Assembly: GCA_012962735.1 (NCBI GenBank)
Contig: DTXA01000290.1
Span: 1-13,697 of the forward strand
Reading direction: 5' to 3'
DNA: 13,697 bases
Source: Candidatus Latescibacterota bacterium
Lineage (GTDB): Bacteria; Latescibacterota; 4484-107; B68-G9
Below are positions 1-6,772 of this stretch, one piece after another (within the stretch, counting starts at the first letter, position 1; each line of letters opens with the position of its first letter). A model generated the notes under the pieces. That model saw nothing but the letters and a program-made list of their open reading frames with translations, did not search any database and had not been told where the DNA came from. Both the position numbers and the translations under genes were made by a program.

Positions 1-2
1 GC

Positions 3-650
3 CCCCTCCTTGGTGACGTGCCCTACCATGAACACGGCGGTTCCGGTGAGCTTTGCGAAGCGGACGAGGCGGGAGGCGCACTCCCTCACCTGGCTTACGC
101 CCCCCGGTGCCCCTTCGAGCTCTGGGGCGAACATGGTCTGTATTGAGTCCACGACCACCATGACCGGCGAGAGCTTCTCCATCTGGGATAGGACGGCCTC
201 CACATCGGTCTCGGCTAAGAGCCAAAGTTCGTCGCTTAAGGCTCCTATCCTCTCCGCCCTGAGCCTCACCTGCTGGGCCGACTCTTCCCCAGAGATGTAC
301 AGCACCGGCTCCCCGAAAAAGGCCAAGGAACCAGCTGCCTGCAGCAGTAGGGTGGACTTCCCTATCCCGGGGTCGCCCGCCACCAGCACTGCCGAACCCG
401 GGACTATCCCCCCTCCCAACGTTCTGTCCAGCTCCCCTATGCCCGTGGCCCTCCTCGGAAGCTGGGACGGGGGGATGTGGGTTATGGGAAGGGCCTCGGA
501 CCTGGGAAACTCCTCCCTGCCGGAACTCCTCTCCCTCAGGAGCTCCTCGACGCACGTGTTCCACTGCCCGCACTCTGGACACCTGCCGAACCACTTAGGG
601 GACCGGGCACCGCAGGCCTGACAGACGTATATCGTCCTTTCCTTGGCCAT
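3..650 (-). CDS. radA: DNA repair protein RadA (Sms), 5' part, cut by the window edge
   Basis: RadA is a RecA-like ATPase that helps process recombination intermediates and extend branches during homologous recombination. Reading the minus strand from the ATG at 650 gives 216 residues before the window ends. An N-terminal C4 zinc finger is visible (C10, C13, C24, C27, around the typical PKWFGRCPECG). It is followed by the GIGELDRTLGGG segment and a Walker A motif GDPGIGKST at about residues 92-100. A SGEESAQQV segment and a Walker B-like VMVVVDSIQTM come next. The family is about 450 residues, so roughly half is present; the KNRFG motif and Lon-like C-terminal domain lie outside the window. 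The start fits the family, where the zinc finger begins near residue 10. No strong ribosome binding site is seen, but a good promoter lies just upstream. The gene diverges from everything else in the window. Confidence 0.95.
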   Translation of the reverse strand, partial: MAKERTIYVCQACGARSPKWFGRCPECGQWNTCVEELLRERSSGREEFPRSEALPITHIPPSQLPRRATGIGELDRTLGGGIVPGSAVLVAGDPGIGKSTLLLQAAGSLAFFGEPVLYISGEESAQQVRLRAERIGALSDELWLLAETDVEAVLSQMEKLSPVMVVVDSIQTMFAPELEGAPGGVSQVRECASRLVRFAKLTGTAVFMVGHVTKEG

Positions 651-682
651 AGTTATGTCTCAGGATTTCCGTTACTTGTGCA

Positions 683-711
683 AAGATAACATCTTCCCTA
701 CGGCTTGTCAA
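683..711 (-). promoter_or_regulatory. Predicted sigma-70-type promoter of radA
   Basis: On the minus strand, a consensus -35 box TTGACA (plus-strand positions 706-711) is followed after exactly 17 bases by TATCTT (683-688), which matches TATAAT at four of six positions. Transcription would start near 676 and leave a leader of about 26 bases before the ATG at 650. Seen by eye only. Confidence 0.6.
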
Positions 712-729
712 GGAACTTCCCCATAGATC

Positions 730-758
730 TTGCCTCATCAAGGTCGCGGTGTTATATT
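730..758 (+). promoter_or_regulatory. Predicted sigma-70-type promoter of the homocysteine methyltransferase gene and what follows
   Basis: TTGCCT (730-735) and TATATT (753-758) are separated by 17 bases. The boxes match the -35 and -10 consensus at four and five of six positions. Transcription would begin near 765, about 34 bases before the GTG start at 799. It diverges from the radA promoter in the same 148-base spacer (651-798). This is the best promoter seen ahead of the long + strand gene series. Confidence 0.5.
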
Positions 759-798
759 TCCTCAAGGCCGAGCGGCGTCGCACGGGAAAGGAGGACAT

Positions 799-1671
799 GT
801 GGACATATGGGGCCTACTTTCAGGGGACCGTCCGGCCTTCCTGGACGGCGCGATGGGAACGGAGCTCATAAAGAGGGGACTCAGGCTCGGGGACCCTCCC
901 GAACTTTTGAACCTGGAGGGTCCGGAAAAGGTGCTGGAGGTGCAGAGGGCCTACGTAGAGGCGGGTGCGCAGGTCCTACTTACGAACACGTTCGGGGGTA
1001 ACCGTCTGAAGCTCAGGAGGGCCGGGATGGAGGAGAAGCTCGAGGAGGTCAACAGGAAGGCGGTGGAGATCGCCAAGGAGGCCTCCGAAGGAAGGGCTTT
1101 GGTGGCCGGGAACTTAGGGCCAACTGGGGAGTTCGTGGAACCTTACGGAACCTTCTCGGAGGAAGATTTATATAGGGCCTTTAGGGAGCAGGCCGAGGTG
1201 CTGGCCTCCTCGGGCGTGGACCTGTTCGTGATAGAGACGATGTCCGATTTAAGGGAGGTCGGGGCGGCGGTCAGGGCCTGCAGGGAATTCGGGCTTCCGG
1301 TAGCTGCGAGCATGAGCTTTGAGCCCGCAGGCGGGCAATTCCGAACCATGATGGGGGTGAAGCCCCAGGACGCCGCGAGGGCCTTGGAGGAGGCGGGCGC
1401 GGATATGGTAGGGACGAACTGCGGGGGGATAAGTCCCGAGGAGATCGCAGGGGTGGTGGTCGAGATGAGGAAGGCCACCGAAAGGCCCGTATTTGCGGAG
1501 CCCAACGCGGGAAGGCCGAAGCTCGTGGACGGGAGGGCGGTATATACGCTTCCTCCGGAGGAGTTCGTGGAGGGGATGAGGAAGGTGGCTGAGGCAGGGG
1601 CGAAGCTTTTGGGAGGATGTTGCGGGACCACCCCCGAGCACATAAGGCTTCTGGTCAGGAAACTCGGATGA
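799..1671 (+). CDS. Homocysteine S-methyltransferase domain protein (MetH N-terminal/BHMT-like), stand-alone
   Basis: This 290-residue protein belongs to the zinc-dependent S-methyltransferase barrel family, which moves a methyl group onto homocysteine (or a related thiol) to make methionine. The zinc ligands are visible: C208 in GTNCGG and the adjacent pair C274-C275 in GGCCGTTPEH, matching the three cysteines of MetH and BHMT. The N-terminus FLDGAMGTEL is also typical. The folate, cobalamin and reactivation domains of full-length MetH are absent, so the methyl donor is either another small molecule or a separate corrinoid protein. I chose GTG 799 because AAAGGAGG (787-794) lies just ahead of it, although the spacing of 4 bases is short and an out-of-frame ATG sits at 797. 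An in-frame codon at 730 would add a non-conserved extension. It ends in a 4-base ATGA overlap with the next gene, which implies translational coupling. Confidence 0.88.
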   Translation: MDIWGLLSGDRPAFLDGAMGTELIKRGLRLGDPPELLNLEGPEKVLEVQRAYVEAGAQVLLTNTFGGNRLKLRRAGMEEKLEEVNRKAVEIAKEASEGRALVAGNLGPTGEFVEPYGTFSEEDLYRAFREQAEVLASSGVDLFVIETMSDLREVGAAVRACREFGLPVAASMSFEPAGGQFRTMMGVKPQDAARALEEAGADMVGTNCGGISPEEIAGVVVEMRKATERPVFAEPNAGRPKLVDGRAVYTLPPEEFVEGMRKVAEAGAKLLGGCCGTTPEHIRLLVRKLG

Positions 1672-3155
1672 GGGTGCTTCTGGCCTCTATGCCCAACGTC
1701 ATAGAGGAGATAGACCGTGGAGGTAGGTTCCCCAGCCTCGGACTCGTCTCCCTGGCCGGGAACTCTGAGGGTGCGGATGTGAAGGTAGTGGACCTAGTTC
1801 TGGTAAGGGGCGACCTGAGGAGGTACTGGCTGGAGCTCCTCGGGAACTACGAGCCCGAACTTGTGGGCCTGAGCTGTATGACCTTCCAGTACGATACCGC
1901 CTTGGAGCTTGCGAAGCTGGCGAAATCGTGGAACCCCCGAGTCAAGGTGGCCCTGGGGGGGTACCATCCGACCCTCATGTACGAGGAGATAGGGGAAGGT
2001 CCCGATGCAAAGTACGTAGACTTTGTCGTCCGGGGGGAGGGGGAGGGCACGTTCGGGGAGCTGGTGAGGGAGCTGGGAAGGGACGAAGGGAACCTGGACG
2101 GAATACAAGGCCTCTCCTACAGGGAAGGGGTCGACTTCCACCACAACCCTCCCAGACCGCTCTTAGACCTCTCCGGGGTGAGGCCGCCGGAGAGGAACTC
2201 GAGGATCTTGAAGGGGTTCAGGGCGATGGGGTTCAGATCGGACGTCGTCGAGACTTCCAGAGGTTGCACCTTCGACTGCTCCTTCTGTTGCATAAGGGAG
2301 ATGTACGGAAGGAGCTTCAGGACTTATCCCCTCAAGAGGGTCATAGAGGACATAAGGGACGCCGAAGCCCACGGGGCTGAGGTGGTGTTCTTCGTGGACG
2401 ACAACATAACCCTAGCTCCCGAAAGGCTCGGAGAACTTTGTGATATGATAATCTCGGAAGGTCTGAACGAGCTGCACTACATGGTCCAGGCGAGCGTGGC
2501 GGGGATAGTCTCCCGGAGGGAGCTCGTCCTTAAGATGGCCAGGGCTGGGTTCAAGGTGGTGTTCTTGGGGATAGAGAACGTCTCCGTAAGGAACCTGAAG
2601 TTCCTGTCCAAGGCGAAGGAAGCGGCTGAGATGGCGAGGGAGGCGGTATCGCGCCTTAAGGAGCACGGAATGTTCGTTATGGGAGGGTTCGTCTTGGGGA
2701 ACCCTGAGGACGGTGAGGAGGACTTCTGGAGGAACTTTGAGTTCGCGAAAAGCTTAAAGTTGGACGCTCCCCTATTTTTCATAGCTACCCCCTACCCGAA
2801 GACCGCCCTCAGGGAGGCACTCATGGGGGAGGGTCTGGTCACAAACCCGGACGATTTCTCCAAATATACGACCTACAGGGCCAACGTAAGGACCAGGTAC
2901 CTCTCATCGGAGGACATAGAGAGGCTTGAGGTAAGGATGTACATGAAGTTTATGACCCCTGATTACCTGAAATATACCAACTTCTGGAAGGCGAGCACGT
3001 TGCCCTTCTTCTTCAGACGTCTCCTCGTGGATGGATCTAAGGCCTTATGGTACAGGTTTCTATCTGCAACAGGGGGGGACCGGGCCGTGCTCGGGGCCGT
3101 TATGAGGGGGGAAGGAAGGCGAAGGAGGAGGTGGCTTTTAGAGGGAAGGCCTTGA
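1668..3155 (+). CDS. Cobalamin-binding radical SAM protein (class B/BchE-like family), function unknown
   Basis: This 495-residue protein has an N-terminal B12-binding-type Rossmann domain (about residues 1-140, with GGYHPTLMYEE near residue 100). A radical SAM domain follows, whose CxxxCxxC cluster motif is C200, C204, C207, with an extra C208. The remaining region, to about residue 430, is typical of the family (GGFVLGNPED). The C-terminal ~70 residues are basic and aromatic (FFFRRLL, GEGRRRRRW) and could lie against the membrane. Such enzymes use SAM and often cobalamin for methylations, ring closures or other radical steps, and substrates cannot be read from sequence. The start ATG 1668 overlaps the upstream stop (ATGA) and has AGGA at 1657-1660. 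Upstream in-frame codons would run into the homocysteine methyltransferase gene. Neighbouring membrane and phosphohydrolase genes hint at a lipid or envelope substrate, which is inference. Confidence 0.85.
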   Translation: MRVLLASMPNVIEEIDRGGRFPSLGLVSLAGNSEGADVKVVDLVLVRGDLRRYWLELLGNYEPELVGLSCMTFQYDTALELAKLAKSWNPRVKVALGGYHPTLMYEEIGEGPDAKYVDFVVRGEGEGTFGELVRELGRDEGNLDGIQGLSYREGVDFHHNPPRPLLDLSGVRPPERNSRILKGFRAMGFRSDVVETSRGCTFDCSFCCIREMYGRSFRTYPLKRVIEDIRDAEAHGAEVVFFVDDNITLAPERLGELCDMIISEGLNELHYMVQASVAGIVSRRELVLKMARAGFKVVFLGIENVSVRNLKFLSKAKEAAEMAREAVSRLKEHGMFVMGGFVLGNPEDGEEDFWRNFEFAKSLKLDAPLFFIATPYPKTALREALMGEGLVTNPDDFSKYTTYRANVRTRYLSSEDIERLEVRMYMKFMTPDYLKYTNFWKASTLPFFFRRLLVDGSKALWYRFLSATGGDRAVLGAVMRGEGRRRRRWLLEGRP

Positions 3156-3180
3156 CATAGCCCATGAAGTGTAGTAAGTT
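3152..3180 (+). promoter_or_regulatory. Possible internal promoter ahead of the membrane-protein gene
   Basis: A perfect TTGACA (3152-3157), overlapping the stop codon of the radical SAM gene, is followed after 17 bases by TAAGTT (3175-3180), a poor -10 match. The predicted start, near 3187, would leave only about nine leader bases before the ATG at 3196. This is a weak call. Confidence 0.25.
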
Positions 3181-3195
3181 TTAGGCGACTTAGGT

Positions 3196-4023
3196 ATGGG
3201 GTACTTCCCTTCATACGGATACATAGGAATAGGGATCATAGCCCTTGTGGAGATAGCTTTGGTCCTTAAGCTGCGTCCTTTGACCGTCTGGACCACGCCC
3301 CTGGCCTGGACGGGTTACATCCTCCTCGTGGACGCTTTGAACCACCGTAGGAAGGGACGTTCGCTCATCTTGGACCGCACGGGGGAGTTCCTCCTCATGC
3401 TCCCGCTTTCGGTGGGATTCTGGGAGATGTTTGAGGGGTACAACCTCTTCATCAAGAACTGGCACTACATCGGGCTTCCCGAGAATATGTGGGTAAGATA
3501 TGCAGGTTATGCCTGGTCCTTCGCGACCATAACCCCCGCGGTGTTCGAGACAGCGGAGCTCGTCGCGGGATGGAGGCCGTTCCGAAGGCCGCGCGGGAGC
3601 GTGAGGGTCACGAGGGGACTACTCTGGGGGTTCATCGTTACAGGGGCGACCTTCCTCGTGCTTCCCCTGGTCTCGCCCTTCCGCTACGCCCGTTACATGG
3701 CGGCCCTCGTCTGGTGCGGTTTCGCCTTCCTCTTGGACCCAATAAACTACCTCAGGGGGAGGGAGTCTATACTGAGGGATTGGGAGGAGGGAAGGTACGG
3801 TCGCTTCGCCTCCCTGCTGTTGGCCGGGCTCATACGCGGCGCGCTCTGGGAGTTCTGGAACTATTGGGCAGCCACTAAATGGGTATACGATGTGCCGATA
3901 CTTGGCAACATAAAGTTATTCGAGATGCCGGTCTTGGGGTTTCTGGGGTTCCCACCCTTCGCTGTGGAACTCTTCACGATGTACAACTCCATAAGAAGGT
4001 TTCCAATACAGACCGGGGAGTGA
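3196..4023 (+). CDS. Polytopic membrane protein with an internal tandem duplication, family not recognised
   Basis: I do not recognise this 275-residue protein. It has about eight hydrophobic segments (roughly residues 8-25, 33-48, 64-80, 103-125, 142-160, 166-182, 203-222 and 245-265), so it is an inner-membrane protein. The two halves resemble each other: LVDALNH..KGRSLIL (44-59) matches LLDPINYLRGRESIL (179-193). WEMFEGYN...NWHYIGLP (76-95) matches WEFWNYW...KWVYDVP (218-234). TPAVFETAELV (113-123) matches PPFAVELF (253-260). The conserved Asp, Asn, Arg, Trp-Glu and Glu residues within or beside membrane segments suggest an active or binding site rather than a plain anchor. The ATG at 3196 has only a weak ribosome site (AGGCGA). 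Its end overlaps the next ATG by one base (TGATG), which ties it to the phosphohydrolase gene. Confidence 0.8.
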   Translation: MGYFPSYGYIGIGIIALVEIALVLKLRPLTVWTTPLAWTGYILLVDALNHRRKGRSLILDRTGEFLLMLPLSVGFWEMFEGYNLFIKNWHYIGLPENMWVRYAGYAWSFATITPAVFETAELVAGWRPFRRPRGSVRVTRGLLWGFIVTGATFLVLPLVSPFRYARYMAALVWCGFAFLLDPINYLRGRESILRDWEEGRYGRFASLLLAGLIRGALWEFWNYWAATKWVYDVPILGNIKLFEMPVLGFLGFPPFAVELFTMYNSIRRFPIQTGE

Positions 4024-5861
4024 TGCCGTTGAGGCGTAAAGTCATACTTATCGGACTGGATTCGGTATCGCTCAAGATGTTGGAGATGTTCGTGAGAAGG
4101 GGTGCCATGCCGGCGGTCGCGCGGCTGATGGAGAGGGGATGTACGACCGAGTCCCGTTCCTTCTTCCCCGTGGACACGGGCACGAACTGGCCGGTGATAG
4201 TAACGGGCGCGCCACCTTCTGTGACCGGATGCAACATGAGCGTACACCTTCCTGGCACCCCCCTAGACGAGATGATAAGTGGTTTCCCGTCGTACCTCTG
4301 TCGTGCGGAGCAGCTCTGGGGGGCAGCAGGTAGGGCCGGGCTCAGAAGCGTGATATTCGACTATCCCCAGTCCTACCCCGTGAACGCTCCCAACGTCCTT
4401 CACATAGGTGAGGACGGGAGGCCGGACAACAGCCTGAAGGCCGTCCAGGAGGTCAGGGCCTACGTGACCGAGCTTCCCCCTACGACCAACCTGGGCTGGC
4501 AGAGCGCTCACATGCTCAAGGTCTCCCCTAAGCCGGCCGGGGGATGGAATGGCTTGGCCGATGGGACGGCCCTTGAGGTGGAACTTCCCATAGTTCCCGG
4601 ACGTCAGAGCACTTTCTCCAGCGTCCGTCCCCTCTACGCCCTTATAAGGGACGGGAAGGTCTCCGTCCACCCGGAAAGGGACGCCTTTAAGGTCTTGGTC
4701 GAGCTTAGGGTCGGGGAACGCAGTGGGTGGGCCTTCCATACCTTCTCCACGGATAGGGGGGACGTGAGGGCTGCGTTCAGGGCGAAGCTTCTAAAGCTTT
4801 CCCCGGACGGCCGTGACCTGCACCTCTACCTGAGCCAGATATACCCCACGGAGGGATTCACTGAGCCCCCGGAACTTTCCGGAGAGTTGGTGAGGGCCTG
4901 CGGTCCCCTCGTCACCCAGCCCTCCAGGCAGCAGGTGGTGATGGGTGGGACCTCGGATCTTGAGACATATTTGGAGGAGCAGGAGTACTATTCCTCCTGG
5001 TTCTGCCGTGCCTTGGAGTACGTGCTCACGAGGTACGACTGGGACCTATGCGTGCTCAAGTGGCATACATCCGACTGGACCAACCACCTGTGCGCCTTTA
5101 TGCTGGACCCGCTCCATCCCCTCTACGATCCCGAAAGGGCCGAAGAGGGTTGGAAGCTCTGGGATGAGGTGATGGGATGGGGGGACGCGATAGTGGGGAA
5201 GGCGGTGGAGATTTCGGGGGAGGACGGCATAGTGGCCGTGGTCTCGGACCACGGGGCCACGACCGAACTTCCGGGGAGGAAGGGGAAGGACGTGAACGTG
5301 CTCCTCGAGGAAGGGGAGTGGCTCGTGAGAAGTTCAGATGGGAGCATAGATTGGTCCAGGACCAAGGCATACTTCGGGGGTCATCACTACATCTGGCTGA
5401 ACCTTAAGGGAAGGGACCCCGAAGGGTGCGTGGAACCGGGAGAGGAATACGAAAGGCTCAGGGAGGAGATCATACAGTTCCTCCTGGACCGCAGGGACCC
5501 GGAGACAGGGAGACACATCTTCAACCTGGCCTGCAGGAGGGAGGACGCGGAGATGTTGGGGGTAGGGGGCGATAGGGTGGGGGACATATTCCTATGGCAG
5601 GAGGAGCCTCCCTCGAGGGAACCGGTGGAGCGTCCGGACCTCGACCTCGGAACCTGGGACTGGCCCAGGGTGAACTCCGGGACCCACAGCCCGGACGCTT
5701 TCTTCGTCGTGGCCGGACCCGGGTTCAAGCGAGGGTACAGGAGGGGAAGGCCCGTGCCCCTGAGCGCTGTGGCCCCGACGCTCTGTATGGCCTCGGGCCT
5801 TCCGTTGCCGGCACAGGTCGAGGGGCCCGTGGTCTGGGATTTCTTAGAAAAGAGGAGGTAG
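4023..5861 (+). CDS. Alkaline phosphatase superfamily hydrolase (type I phosphodiesterase/nucleotide pyrophosphatase-like)
   Basis: This 612-residue protein carries the two-metal catalytic layout of the alkaline phosphatase superfamily. D13 is in LIGLDSVS. A Thr nucleophile lies in VDTGTNWPVIVTG (T52 aligns best; T54 is possible). D351 and H355 lie in WHTSDWTNH, D409-H410 in VSDHG, and H555 in GTHSPDAFFVVAGPG. Family members hydrolyse phosphomonoesters, phosphodiesters or sulfate esters, or isomerise phosphosugars, and the substrate is not readable here. There is no signal peptide, so it is probably cytoplasmic. The ATG at 4023 overlaps the previous stop by one base. GGGGAG at 4015-4020 is close to it, and an in-frame TTG at 4029 is an alternative start. 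The gene ends two bases before the first shell-protein ATG, so it is probably co-transcribed with the microcompartment genes. Confidence 0.85.
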   Translation: MPLRRKVILIGLDSVSLKMLEMFVRRGAMPAVARLMERGCTTESRSFFPVDTGTNWPVIVTGAPPSVTGCNMSVHLPGTPLDEMISGFPSYLCRAEQLWGAAGRAGLRSVIFDYPQSYPVNAPNVLHIGEDGRPDNSLKAVQEVRAYVTELPPTTNLGWQSAHMLKVSPKPAGGWNGLADGTALEVELPIVPGRQSTFSSVRPLYALIRDGKVSVHPERDAFKVLVELRVGERSGWAFHTFSTDRGDVRAAFRAKLLKLSPDGRDLHLYLSQIYPTEGFTEPPELSGELVRACGPLVTQPSRQQVVMGGTSDLETYLEEQEYYSSWFCRALEYVLTRYDWDLCVLKWHTSDWTNHLCAFMLDPLHPLYDPERAEEGWKLWDEVMGWGDAIVGKAVEISGEDGIVAVVSDHGATTELPGRKGKDVNVLLEEGEWLVRSSDGSIDWSRTKAYFGGHHYIWLNLKGRDPEGCVEPGEEYERLREEIIQFLLDRRDPETGRHIFNLACRREDAEMLGVGGDRVGDIFLWQEEPPSREPVERPDLDLGTWDWPRVNSGTHSPDAFFVVAGPGFKRGYRRGRPVPLSAVAPTLCMASGLPLPAQVEGPVVWDFLEKRR

Positions 5862-5863
5862 CT

Positions 5864-6154
5864 ATGCCGGAGGAACTCAAGGGGAAGGCGCTCGGGATGA
5901 TCGAGACCAAGGGACTGGTGGCCATGATAGAGGCTGCCGACGCCATGGTCAAGGCAGCGAGGGTGACCCTCCAGAAGTACGAGAGGATAGGCGGAGGATA
6001 CGTGACGGCCATCGTCAGGGGGGACGTCGGGGCGGTAAGGGCGGCCGTGGACGCCGGCGTGGCCGCGGCCCAGAGGGTGGGGGAGTTGGTATCGGCCCAC
6101 GTTATACCTAACCCGCACGAGGAGGTCGACAGGGTGATACTTGAAAGCTCATAG
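5864..6154 (+). CDS. Bacterial microcompartment hexameric shell protein (BMC-H), copy 1
   Basis: This 96-residue protein is a single-domain BMC-H shell subunit of the PduA/EutM/CcmK type, whose hexamers tile the facets of a protein microcompartment. The family signature is nearly complete: LGMIETKGLVAMIEAADAMV at residues 10-29, K30 at the hexamer edge, RGDVGAVRAAVDAG (52-65), AAAQRVGE (67-74) and HVIPNPH (79-85). The pore loop reads I42-G43-G44-G45, where PduA has G-S-G. GAGGAGG (5852-5858) lies 5 bases before the ATG, inside the end of the phosphohydrolase gene. A second, shorter shell gene follows after 8 bases and shares a 31-base identical stretch with it. No promoter of its own was found. 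Confidence 0.95.
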   Translation: MPEELKGKALGMIETKGLVAMIEAADAMVKAARVTLQKYERIGGGYVTAIVRGDVGAVRAAVDAGVAAAQRVGELVSAHVIPNPHEEVDRVILESS

Positions 6155-6244
6155 GAGGGGCCATGGAAGAGGCCTTGGGGATGGTAGAGACAAGGGGGTT
6201 CGTGGCCGTGGTGGAGGCTGCCGACGCCATGGTCAAGGCAGCGA
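5930..6244 (+). repeat. 31-base direct repeat shared by the two BMC-H genes (5930-5960 and 6214-6244)
   Basis: Both copies encode EAADAMVKAA, the helix and edge-lysine segment of the BMC fold, with identical bases over 31 positions. The copies lie 284 bases apart. This is most simply a trace of tandem gene duplication or gene conversion within a conserved protein motif, not a separate element. Confidence 0.7.
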
Positions 6245-6450
6245 ACGTCCACCTCGTCAGGTGGAGGGCGGTGGGCGCTGGACTGAGCGCCGTGCTGGTG
6301 AGGGGGGATGTGGCGGCCGTCCGGGCAGCGGTGGACGCAGGAGCCGCTGCCGCCCAGAGGGTAGGGGAGGTCATATCCGCCCACATCGTACCGAGGCCGC
6401 ACCCTGATCTGGAGGACAGGATCCCCATCCGTTCCGGAGGTGGCGTATGA
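6163..6450 (+). CDS. Bacterial microcompartment hexameric shell protein (BMC-H), copy 2
   Basis: This 95-residue BMC-H shell subunit is paralogous to the preceding one but starts earlier in the fold, with MEEALGMVETRGF. Signature elements are EAADAMVKAANV (residues 18-29), RGDVAAVRAAVDAG, AAAAQRVGE and HIVPRPH. Its pore loop is G38-A39-G40, which differs both from copy 1 (GGG) and from the common GSG, so the two hexamers probably differ in what they let through. The C-terminal tail has extra residues (RIPIRSGGGV). AGGAGGGG (6153-6160) precedes the ATG and overlaps the previous stop. The 3' end forms an ATGA overlap with the pentameric shell gene, so the two shell proteins are translationally coupled. 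Confidence 0.95.
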   Translation: MEEALGMVETRGFVAVVEAADAMVKAANVHLVRWRAVGAGLSAVLVRGDVAAVRAAVDAGAAAAQRVGEVISAHIVPRPHPDLEDRIPIRSGGGV

Positions 6451-6746
6451 TACTGGGAAGGGTGGTAGGGACGATCGTGGCCACCCAGAAGGACGAGAAG
6501 CTTCAGGGGACCAAGCTCCTCGTGGTGCGGCACTTGGGGATGGACCTCTCCCCGAAAGATTCTTACCTGGTGGCCGTGGACACGGTCGGGGCCGGGTTCG
6601 GGGAGGTGGTGCTCTGCGTAACGGGAAGCTCGGCCAGGTTCACGAAGTTTACCAGGGATAAGCCCGTAGATGCGGCCATAATGGCCATAGTTGACCAACT
6701 TGAGATAGAGGGGGAGGTCCGGTACAGCAAGCACAGGGGAACGTAG
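6447..6746 (+). CDS. Bacterial microcompartment vertex protein (BMC-P, EutN/CcmL family)
   Basis: This 99-residue protein is a pentameric shell subunit that caps the vertices of a microcompartment. It begins with the family's characteristic MILGRVVGTIVATQKDEKLQ. It continues with GTKLLVVRHL and SYLVAVDTVGAGFGEVV, then VLCVTGSSAR and KPVDAAIMAIVDQLEI, all typical of EutN/CcmL and of normal length. The ribosome site GGAGGTG (6436-6442) is inside the end of the upstream BMC-H gene, and the ATG overlaps that gene's stop. With hexamer and pentamer genes together, this locus encodes the minimum needed for a closed shell; no BMC-T (tandem-domain) gene is in the window. Confidence 0.95.
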   Translation: MILGRVVGTIVATQKDEKLQGTKLLVVRHLGMDLSPKDSYLVAVDTVGAGFGEVVLCVTGSSARFTKFTRDKPVDAAIMAIVDQLEIEGEVRYSKHRGT

Positions 6747-6772
6747 GTCCTCGATCCGTGTTAGGAGGAAGT

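Noticed and set aside
10..621. Long + strand open frame opposite radA
   Set aside because: It is the antisense of a clear RadA reading on the minus strand, and its translation has no recognisable motif.
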